A DNA stretch of 64,000 nucleotides from Artemia franciscana (lineage: Eukaryota > Arthropoda > Branchiopoda > Anostraca > Artemiidae), in NCBI RefSeq assembly GCF_032884065.1, contig NC_088880.1:22421696-22485695 (forward strand). The letters run 5' to 3'. Positions within the stretch are counted from its first letter, which is position 1, and every line of letters starts with the position of its first letter. The position numbers and the translations under genes are program-made. Shown piece after piece: positions 24,601 to 33,325 of the stretch. Under the pieces are notes generated by a model. It did not search any database and was not told the DNA's origin. It was given only the letters and a program-made list of their open reading frames with translations.

Positions 24601-25738
24601 TTACTGGCCAAATATGAATTCAGCTATAGAAGATCTGATCCGGAACTGTGAAGCTTGTGGGAAATTTTCCAGAAATAATCAGAAAGAACCACTGATATCA
24701 ACACCAATCCCACAGTATCCTTGGGAATACCTGGGTATTGACCTTTGCAAGATCTACAGAAGAGACTATATAGTAACCAGTGACTACTATAGTCGTTTCA
24801 TAGAGATTGACCGAGTCGAACCGGCAACCTCTTCAGAAGTAATAAAGAAGCTCAAGGCCCATTTTGCTAGATATGGTATTCCTGAAAAAATTCGGTCTGA
24901 CAATGGACCACAGTTTACATCTTATGAATTCCAGTCCTTTTTGCAGAAATGGGACATCCAGCATCTGACTTCAAGTCCGAATTTCCCGCAGTCTAATGGC
25001 CATGCTGAGAAGGCCGTGGATATAGCGAGTAGGATCATGCTAAAAGCTATAGAGTCCAATACAGACCCCTACCTTGGTCTTTTAGAATATCGGAATACTC
25101 CAGTAGATGGTGAGGCATCACCTGCCCAGCTTCTTATGAGTAGAAGTTTAAGATCCATCCTTCCATGTACTCGAAAGCAACTGGAGCCAAATACTGTTCC
25201 AAAGACAAAATTCCTTGAAGCAAGAACTAGTCGACAAGAAAGGCAGAAGCAGAACTATGACAAGGCTTCTAAAGATCTAATAGAGTTGAAAGACAATCAA
25301 CCCATTTGGGTCAAGCTGTCAAAGGAAGCTACATGTTGGACGAAAGGTGTAGTGACGTCATGCGTATCTCCAAGATCTTACCTTATACAAGCCGAAAATG
25401 GTAGATTTTATCGCAGAAATCGGGCCCATTTGAAACCACGGTCCAGTGCTGAAGACAACAGTGCTCAACAATCTTCAGGATTCACAGGGGATGAGGACCT
25501 TACAGCAGAATTTCACCCTCCTGTGACTCAATCCTCTTCTCCAAAAAAGGCTGTTCCAAAGACTCCAGATAATTGTAGTACCAGAGAAATCTTCCAAGAC
25601 AGCCCTTACAGAACCCCAAGAACTCCAACACCCCTTCCAGCAGCAAACAGTGAAAGCAGAAACGGAGAGGATTATTCACGACCCTATGTAACAAGAACTG
25701 GTAGAGTGGTTAAGCCAAGGAAGATAATGGACATTTAA
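21689..25738 (+). CDS. Gag-pol polyprotein of the Ty3/Gypsy element
   Basis: One uninterrupted frame of 1349 codons, with gag and pol fused and no frameshift. The N-terminal 210 residues are a gag-like helical region. A variant Cys/His knuckle starts at C222, and a classic CX2CX4HX4C knuckle spans C242-C255. The aspartic protease has its DTGA at residue 311. Reverse transcriptase has IVDD at 592-595; Ile for the usual aromatic residue is also found in related elements. RNase H begins near TDAS (D738). Integrase has an HHCC zinc finger from H954 and D1018, D1071, E1107, a D,D35E spacing. The C-terminus is Pro/Ser-rich. The first ATG uses the last LTR base and overlaps the primer site, so Met8 at 21710 is a plausible alternative start. 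All catalytic residues are present. Confidence 0.95.
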   Translation: MVSEVSEMDNLFPCPSFNWESASLQAWTKFEQHVNLIFNGPLSGKNAKQQCSYLLLWLGEKGRDVFSTWTLASEEKDKLDVYLKKFKEYIAPMNNPIFARYKFHKRDQLEHESIEHYITALKVLVKDCEFTDNFEKEMVRDRLICGLKQHRIREKLLSQGGTLTLETTVTIARAFEATQEQLISMSAMSLSPTTVKEPNVKQELDYVKRQKKYDQPTTSKKCYFCGGAYDPNHKCPAKGKSCSKCGKTNHFARVCRSKPVDTIDMEGTDGNQEQEIYIDTLLIGAIAEKSSQPTVAIKLNNSAWETLFKIDTGAEANVIPKSVFDRLKPKPQLDKTSQILVAYGGTRIPIAGVCSLNCRHKGIINKKYSFFVVDTQSNPILGYKASVEMGFVKVATSISSLSTEKSGQKNPIPKEFDDVFAGIGKLPGKVEIHVKKNAIPSVNPVRRIPFALHERVKSELERLEKVDIIERVVTPTKWVNSIVAVEKSDESLRLCLDPRELNKSIQRPYYPMPTFEDIAAKIHGHNKFSKLDATSGYLMLALTEKSSLVTTFNTPFGRYKYKRMPFGLICAQDEFQRKMEETFGNLKGVGVIVDDILVSGKDEEHDENLRKVLEKAREVGVRFNPEKCIFGSTSVPYFGHLITADGIKPDPSKVQAIIEMPHPSNKDELATFLGMTNFLSKYIPNLSSLNYPLRELGKQTVFEWTNEHATAMNRIRTSICNNLATFDTKAKSVEMKTDASKHGLGAELSVGGKIVAFGSRALTSTEQNYSQIEKELYNILYGCKKFHQFVYGRRIIAHTDHKPLEAILSKPLSQAPPRLQRMMIQLQPYDIMVQYVRGKDLPVTDTLSRLHPPHLDEECSLEIEFHVHSVMKSIPVSDKKMGIILEENKRDPIMIELTSVIQKGWPNHRHQCSASMQPYWNVRDELSIVDGIILKGNRVVIPRALRRNILQQLHVSHLGMEKSKQRARSSIYWPNMNSAIEDLIRNCEACGKFSRNNQKEPLISTPIPQYPWEYLGIDLCKIYRRDYIVTSDYYSRFIEIDRVEPATSSEVIKKLKAHFARYGIPEKIRSDNGPQFTSYEFQSFLQKWDIQHLTSSPNFPQSNGHAEKAVDIASRIMLKAIESNTDPYLGLLEYRNTPVDGEASPAQLLMSRSLRSILPCTRKQLEPNTVPKTKFLEARTSRQERQKQNYDKASKDLIELKDNQPIWVKLSKEATCWTKGVVTSCVSPRSYLIQAENGRFYRRNRAHLKPRSSAEDNSAQQSSGFTGDEDLTAEFHPPVTQSSSPKKAVPKTPDNCSTREIFQDSPYRTPRTPTPLPAANSESRNGEDYSRPYVTRTGRVVKPRKIMDI
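21690..21703 (+). other. Primer-binding site, probably tRNA-Leu
   Basis: TGGTGTCAGAAGTG starts directly after the LTR. Its complement ends TGACACCA, which fits the 3' end of animal leucine tRNAs (from memory of tRNA-Leu acceptor stems). It overlaps the first in-frame ATG. Confidence 0.7.
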
Positions 25739-25791
25739 ATTGGTAGTGTTTCTTTTTTTGTGTGTGTGCTTTTATAGCACAATTATTATTG

Positions 25792-25805
25792 TGAAAGAAG
25801 GGAGA
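25792..25805 (+). other. Polypurine tract
   Basis: A purine run (gaaagaaggga...) ends directly at the first base of the 3' LTR, where plus-strand DNA synthesis would be primed. Confidence 0.85.
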
Positions 25806-25925
25806 TGTTGTGTTTAGTGCTTTTATGCTTATGCTTGCTGCTTATTATCTTATGATTGCTGTTTGCTTATGTAGTTTTGTTGCAGGTCGGTTGGCTTAAT
25901 AAATTATTCAACTGGTAACAATACA
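25806..25925 (+). repeat. 3' LTR
   Basis: 120 bp, identical by eye to the 5' LTR. Followed by the right target duplication ATACC at 25926-25930. Confidence 0.95.
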
Positions 25926-26106
25926 ATACCTATAATATAAGCATGTTTTGATTAATCAGATTTTCATGTTGGTTCCCACTGTTATCCACACTTTTAATTC
26001 ATTTCAAACTATAGCACCCATTAATTAAACAAAACACCCAAGAAGTGAAATTAGGTTCAGCCTAATGAAATATAAGCTTCATTTAACCTTCAGTTTATAT
26101 AATGAT

Positions 26107-26217
26107 GTAATTTGGGCTATATATTTGCACATTAGGGGTGGGGTTGAAGTATTTTGACAGCAACCCTAACATAGCTAAATCCCCCCCCCCTAATATACAA
26201 ATATATAACCCAAATTG
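26107..26217. repeat. Short inverted repeat with 'gggctatatatttgcaca' ends
   Basis: The left end 'atttgggctatatatttg' is mirrored by 'caaatatataacccaaat' at about 26199-26216, with G- and C-rich runs just inside each end. The same terminal motif recurs in both orientations at about 27312, 27525, 28150, 35265 and 37475, so it marks a small foldback or MITE-like family. Confidence 0.6.
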
Positions 26218-27104
26218 TACAAGTCCAATGCATTCTATCACCCATCAGTCACTAAACTAGAATTTTACCAATATTTCTGTTTTTTTAAAGACTGAGCATT
26301 CCCAGCCAGTACTTTAAGGGCCGTTTTCAATACCTAACACCTACCTACCAGTACAATACTGTCAAGTTTTGAAATATTGCGTTTGAAAGTTGAGGGTTGC
26401 CAAATATCAGGGTTTTTAACGAGGTGTTTTATTCCTGTCCACATCTTCCTGTCTTATCTGACTAGCGTTTAATGAGACGCACAGACGTCGGAGGTGACTC
26501 GGGGTGCGTTTCTTTACTTCTCCAATGGGATTTTTACTAATCGAGGTTTAACCCCTAAAAGATAGCAACAAATACTTGTCTGGCCACGTGTTACTGAAAA
26601 CGGCAAGATTAATTGCGAATAATAACAACATTGGTCACGTGTAATTATTATTTTAATGCTATGTGAAGTTTTGACAAGGAAGAGGCTAGGACTTTGGGCC
26701 TGTTTCAAATTTTACAGGCAAATACAGCTTCAGCAATTATTTCAGAGCTGGGTAGCCTAATACAATTTGTGTGGCCAGAAGTTTAATTGTAAGATTTCAA
26801 ATTGTGGTTGTCATTTGCCTTTTTAAGTCATTCCATTCAAGATGCTTTGGATATTTTTTATTGTGATAAATTGTCTTAATGCTCTGAAAAGGGAAAATTA
26901 TTTCAATTGCATAGGATAGGAAAATTTTGGTAGGCTAATTAATTCAAAGTCCTAAATTAGCCAGGGAAGTGCTTTTTTTTTTCACTAAAAAATCACCACG
27001 TTCTTTGAACTCCAATTATATAGCCCTGTTTTTGGCCCCCTTGATCCAGTTCCTGATTGTCATTTACACTAAATTTCACTTTTTCTGTTACCTATTTATG
27101 TTTG

Positions 27105-27750
27105 CACCAGTTTTACCATTGGGTAAAACTGGTACAAACAGTATTACTGGCTTTCATATAATTTGAATATACCACTTGATGCCTTTTGTAATGCTGTTTA
27201 CAAATATAATAATTGCTTCTACCGCAAGTTCATATTTAAGCACTTTTTGACCTCTTAAAAATGACCTATATATGGGGTCATTACAAATCTGTAATAGTTT
27301 AGAAACAAATTTGGGCTATATATTTGCACATCAGGGGGTGGGGGTAAAGTGTAGCATATATTTAATATGTAAACTAACCATTGCTTGAATTTTTGTGTGT
27401 GTGCTGTTGCACTGGTTATTTCTCTTTTCATTAAAATTTGATGTACACAAACACATTAAAAAAAAACAGCAATGGTTAGTCTACGTATATAATATATGCT
27501 ATGCTTTACCCCCACCCCCCTGATGTGCAAATATATAGCCCAAATTTGTTTCTAAACTATTACAGATTTGTAATGACTCCATTAATAGGTCATTTTTAAG
27601 AGGTCAAGAGGTGAAAAAGTGCTTAAATCTGAATTTGCAGTAGAAGAAATTATTATATTTGTAAAGAGCATATAAGAAGGCATCAAGTGGTATATTCACT
27701 TTATATGAAAGCCAGTAATACTGTTTGCACCAGTTTTACCCTTGTTTCTT
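27105..27750. repeat. Foldback element inserted in the left palindrome arm
   Basis: Arms of about 270 bp (27121-27390 and 27468-27742) are reverse complements of each other around a loop of about 78 bp. Outer ends read 'ggtaaaactggtacaaac' and its complement. The mirror position in the right arm (about 35570-35585) lacks it: there 'ttgacaagaaa' runs almost straight into 'aacagaaaaagtg'. It is therefore an insertion in one arm, or a loss from the other. Noncoding. Confidence 0.8.
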
Positions 27751-30700
27751 GTTAATATTAGTAAGGGGTCATAGTTAAGCACTAGAGAAGTCATTGTTAA
27801 ATAACATGTGCTTATGTATATATAGCTTTTTGCTACTTATTCTTCTTTGGTTATATAATGCTTGATGTGGTATAAGCCAAGAGAAGGACCTGTAGACCTA
27901 TAGAAGAAAACCTGTTAAAAAAAGATGATTCTTTGTAATTTACATAATAATTATAGCTTTCTACATGCAGCCCTGCTCTACTTTAGCCCCAACCCTGCTA
28001 ATATGGAAATCTATAGCTGAAATTACATATTTTCTATTGATTCTGCCAATCTATCCCTCAACCCTTGTACCTGTTAATTGAGGCAACTGTGGCAAAACAA
28101 GAACTGGAAAAACAAGTAACAGGTGGCAGAAAACATTGGAAATATATAATTTGGGCTATATGTTTGCAAATTAGGCATGTTAGAGGTGAATTTCTTGTTG
28201 TTCATATTTTGATTTAAAAATAAAATGAATATACCACTTGATGCCTTTTTGTATGTTCTTTACAAATATAATAATTGCTTATTTTGCTAGTTCAAGTTTA
28301 AGCACTTTTTGACCTTACTTAACCTAACAAATTTTGGCAGTGAAAAACATACATTATTTTGTCAAAAATGACCAAAAACACATACCTTAATTGAAAATTT
28401 GGCATCAAAGAAGAAGAAATACAGCATAATATTGTAAAATTTATTAATCCAACTTAATTGTGGAAAATCAGTGCTCATAGATTATACAACATGTAAAAAA
28501 TGGATTAATAATGAAACAGTAAGTTTGAGACCAATGTTTTAAGCTTTCTTATACCCAAAAACTATTTGAGTATACTTTGGTCATTTTCAAGAGCTCAAAA
28601 ACTTGTACTTGAAGCACTTATTATGTTTGTAAAAAATAAAAAAGGGCATCAAGGAGTATGTTCACTTTATTTGTAAATCAAACATATGAACAACAAAAAA
28701 TTTACCAATTATTAGTATAGCTGCACAATTTCCCCCTGGGTATGTAGGCTTAGTGGAAGGTCACTTATACCTGATCATGTCCCTAATGTTTTTACTTGGT
28801 TGAAAAAAAATCCAAAGAAAGTTCCTATTGAAAAGGAAAGAGATCAAAAGTGAGATTGAATTTGTCATAGCTTGGAGGTTTGTCCCTTCAGTCTGTTTAA
28901 AGAAAACAGATTCATAATTGAAGCTTTGTTCATTTCAATCTTAGGGATAATCTACATTTGTTACACTTAATTAAATGGTTGTAAAGGGATACTTTTATTT
29001 ATTTGTCTTGTTTGTTTTCTACATAATTTTTTAATCTTTAAATTGATATACATTTCTTACAAATTAATTAGTCATATCATAGTTCCACTTGCAAGTTTTG
29101 ACCTACTTTGTAACCCTGGTCTCAAAATTGACTATAAATTTATTGAAGCTAGGAAACATAGAACTCCTCTCTGTTTAAAAGAAAATGGATGGACATAGGT
29201 AGGTTTTAATACACTAAAGTCCTAGGGCCATGGAAATTAAAAAAAAAAACAATGAAGATTAACTTTAAAATTCTGGACATGACATAAATATGACATTCAC
29301 AAAGAAAAACCATTCACAAAATTTTACTTTTGTGCTCAGTTGCCAACCTGAGCAATTGCCCTAAATTTTTAAACCTTGCAAAACATTCACCAGCCAATTC
29401 TTATGACCTACACTGTTGTCTGTACACCAAAAATTCATGGAAAAGGAAGGACCACCTTACTGACATTTCTTCCTTTGTACTTATATTTAATGGGTTTAAA
29501 AGAAAGCTCCTATGGCTAAGTCAGAAGCCTAGTAAAGGACCAGGTAATCCTTTAGACAGGAAGTGCAATAGGAAGCTAGGAGCCAGTCATCCTATGCTTT
29601 TGCATGTCCTTCCTGCTTACTGACCCCAGATTTCTCTAGGTAACCTGTTAAGTTTGGGCCAATTCTGGCTGAACTTACAGAGTTACATCACTGACCTTCG
29701 TCCCAAACCAAATAAACTGCTAATGCCAGAAATTAAACCTGTGCCCTTTGGATAAAGGATTCTCAACCTAGAGTGCCAGCCACTTAGGAAGGAATACAAA
29801 TGTCATCAGAGAACAAAAATTATTTGGAAAAAAGAAAATATTGAAAAAAAAAAAATAACTCAAGTCATAGTTGCTCATTGCTGTCCCACAAACAATATGT
29901 ATTTCATTAAGACAAATAAATTTTTAAACAGGTATCAACAAAACTCCATCAGGGATTGTATTTACTTAAGGTACAATCAGCAATATTAATGCTTAGTTTT
30001 GTGATATTCTGGTTTTGAAATAATAAAAAAAGAGAAATTATATGTTCTACTTGTTTTCCACAACCCCATTTGAGAAAAATCATTTGTAACAACAATATAC
30101 CCATGGTTGGCTCAGAATCTCTCTAAAATTCTTTAAACAGAAGGAATTTAAAAAAAAAATTATACTCATCAGCAAGAAAAATATTAACATAACTCTCTAA
30201 ACTTGGCACTTTTTAGCAAAGCAAATGCAAAACTTTAATGGTGTCCTATGTCATCTAAAAAAAAACAACATTAAAATGTGTCAAATGAATTTTGATGTAA
30301 GATGCCTCTAATACTTTCAGTTGAATCTGTGAAATGAAGGGCCAGGTATTCCTTTACATTTTATACAATATATAAAAAGAAAAACAGTTCAAATTTTTTC
30401 ACAAAAGAAGAAGCTTGATGTAAAAAAATAAATATATTTTTAACAGAAAGCAACTGACATCAATGAAACCAAATAAAACAAAAATTCATGGAGAATAAAT
30501 AATATAAGCCATATATTTAACCTATAATGAGGTGGCATAAAAGATTATTTTTAGAATTAGAAAAAACAGTGTTATGGCTTAAAGTTCTGCTCAATCAACA
30601 GGAGTTGTCTAAGGCCAGAATAATTAAGAACTAAGGCCAGAGAAAAAGAAACTGATAACCAAAAAAATAAGGCACCCAAAAATTTCAGGACCCTTTAGAG

Positions 30701-32399
30701 GGAAAAGAAGTAGAAGTAGGTACTTCAAAATACCTTCCTGGGAAATACTTTAGCCTGTAGACACATCCCTGAAAGTTTCATTTTCCTAGCCTAACCTCTT
30801 TCAAAGATAGCCAAAAGTAGCTAAAGTAAAATTTTACCCCTACTGTATCTTAAAAATCCAGTTTAAATAGCAGTCTCAACAAATATAGACTATATAAAAG
30901 GCTATAGGTATTGGCCTAATCATTCTAAATTTTTTCCAACTAATAATTATAGGATGGTTTAGAAACTAGACCTGTTTGATATAATAACATTTGACTAACT
31001 CACCAATGTGATAGCTGCCTCCCTAAGAATCAACCTTTTTAATAACAAAAAAACTTTTCTTCTGACTCCTTATGAAGCTTAGCCTATGCAAGACAGGCCT
31101 AGAACACCAAAAACCCTTTAGATACTAAGGAATATGCATAATATTACTTACAGGTCACTGAAAAGCTAAGATTATTTCTATTATTTACAGTTTCCTTGTC
31201 TTTTCTCTAGACTTAACGATTTCACATGTTTATCCATTTAAAAAAATATATAGCATTGACGTCACAATCCTCAAATAATCTTTTTATTTGGGGGTTATAA
31301 AGTGCCAGCCCACGGACAAGTAATCTTGAGCGTTTGTGGGGATAATCCGACTAACCTCTGACGTCATATGTGTCTAAAAAAACGCTTGGATTAATCAGAT
31401 TAATAATCGGACAAGTAAAGAAACGCACCCTCGGATTACCTTCTCGAAAGCTCAGGATTACTTGTCCGTGGGCTTGCGCTTTCTAACCCCCAAAAGAAAA
31501 GATTATTGAGGACAAGTCAAGTGACGTCAATTTTACATTTTTTTAAATGGATAAACAATAAGCATGTGAAATCCTTAAGTCTACAGAAAAGACAAGGATA
31601 TTGTAAATAGTGGAAATAACCTTAGCTTTTCAGTCACTTGTAAGTAATCTTATTCATATTCCTTAGGATCTAAAGGGTTTTTGGTGTTTATAGGCCTGTC
31701 TTGCATAGGCTAAGCTTCATAAGGAGTCAGAAGAAAAGTTTTTTGGTTATTAAAAAGCTTAGTTCTTAGGAAGGCAGCTATCACATTGGTGAGTTAGTCA
31801 AATATTACTATATCAAACAGGTCTAGTTTCTAAACCATCCTATAGTTTTTAGTTGAAAAAATTTAGAATGATTAGGCCAATACCTATAGCCTTTTACATA
31901 GTCTATATTTGTTGAGATTGCTATTTAAACTGGATTTTTAAGGTAAAGTAGGGGTAAAATTTTACTTTGGGCTATCTTTGAAAGAGGTTAGGCTAGGAAA
32001 ATGTAACTTTCAGGGATGTGTCTACAGGCTAAAGTATGTCCCAGGAAGGTATTTTTGAAGTACCTACTTCTACTTCTTTTCCCTCTAGAGGGTCCTGAAT
32101 TTTTTGGGTGCCTTATTTTTTGTTTATCAGTTTCTTTTTCTCTGGCCTTAGTTCTGAAAAGATAATTCCTGTTGATTGAGCAGAACTTTAAGCCATAACA
32201 CTGTTTTTTCTAATTTTAGAAATAATCTTTTATGCCACCTCATTATAGGTTAAATATATGCCTTATATTATTTATTCTCTATGAATTTTTGTTTTATTTG
32301 ATTTCATTGATGTCAGTTGCTTTCTGTTAAAAATACATTTATTTCTTTACATCAAGCCTCTTCTTTTGTGAAAAAATTTGAATTGTTTTTCTTTTTACA

Positions 32400-33325
32400 T
32401 GTTGCTTCAAAAAGACTTGGATGCAGTGCACAATTGGTGTAATGATAACTCCATGTTTGTCAACAAAAATAAGTGTAGGGTTGTCCATTACTTTGGCAAA
32501 GTAGAACAAAGTTACCAATACCATCTTGCTGGACATTCAATCTTACCTGTTGAAAATGTCCGTGACCTTGGTATTCATTTTGATTCTAGTCTTAGGTTTG
32601 ACAAGCATGTCTCTGAAGTAACTCGTAAGGCAAACTATCAGCTATTATGTCTTAGATGGAATTTCTGTAAGTTGAATCTCCATTCATTCATTGCCATTTA
32701 TAAATCAACAGTTCAACCTATACTTGAATACAATTTGTCAGTATGGTATCCATTGAATAAAAATGACAGAGCAAGGGTTGAAAAAATACAGCAAAGAGCA
32801 ACTAAGCTTGTACCTTATTTGAAACATTTGCTGTATGAAAATAGACTGCACAGGCTAGGATTGTCAAGTCTTCAGTTCTGAAGGGATAGGGCAGACATTA
32901 TTAACACATTCCATATAATCAAAGGCATTGATAATATAAGTACATCACAGTTCTTCACATTTAATGACACTAACAGGACCCGTTATCACCCACATAAATT
33001 GTACCCCTCACTTTCAAAAAGGAAAATAGGCCAACATTCATTTTACAGCAGGGTGTGGAAACCATGGAATGACCTTCCACCTAAAACATTTCTAACAGAT
33101 GACATAAATAAATTCAAAACAAGACTAGCAGAAACAAATTTTCAAAGTAAATCATTTTTAAATAATTTATAGTATTATTTGTCAGTGTTTGTTGGAATTG
33201 TTATTTTCATCAATTTATATGTGTGTACTATGTTGTCATAACTTCTATTTATTATATTTATTGCGACAAGCTTGAAAGCTTACCATATTTGGTATTAATA
33301 AATAAAAGTCTTTGAGGATATTGTT
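32400..33325 (+). pseudogene. 3' end of a CR1/Jockey-type LINE in the right palindrome arm
   Basis: The frame from about 32402 reads LLQKDLDAVHNWCNDNSM, then VRDLGIHFDSSLRFDKHV and SVWYPLNKNDRARVEKIQ, a typical thumb and C-terminal region of CR1/Jockey-group reverse transcriptases. A TGA at 32879-32881 interrupts it (arginine is usual there). The frame then continues to a TAG at about 33169-33171, including PWNDLPPKTF. The 3' end has 'cttgaaagcttacc' and AATAAATAAA. The palm and endonuclease are missing, so it is a dead 5'-truncated copy. The mirror position in the left arm (about 30140-30360) has about 215 bp of unrelated arm sequence instead. Confidence 0.85.

Larger units (their letters stand above)
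21570..25925 (+). mobile_element. Complete Ty3/Gypsy LTR retrotransposon
   Basis: A 4356-bp element with LTRs at 21570-21689 and 25806-25925. I read these as identical over all 120 bases, beginning TGTTGTG and ending ATACA. Flanking 5-bp duplications (ATACC) are intact. Inside are a primer-binding site, one gag-pol frame without env, and a polypurine tract. Identical LTRs, target duplication and an unbroken frame mean a recent insertion that may still be capable of movement. The LTRs are very short for Ty3/Gypsy. Motif spelling in reverse transcriptase and integrase resembles the mag-type lineage known from invertebrates and fish; this lineage call is from memory. Confidence 0.95.

Noticed and set aside
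29330..29623. 97-codon frame in the left palindrome arm, with a mirror 79-codon frame at 33898-34137
   Set aside because: They are the same arm sequence in inverted copies, diverge after the shared part, and show no known domain; probably open by chance.
26500..31430. Apparent 5-bp target duplication (CTCGG) around a TIR-like motif at 26500 and in the palindrome spacer
   Set aside because: Sequence similarity continues beyond the supposed duplication on both sides, so the boundary is not real as read.
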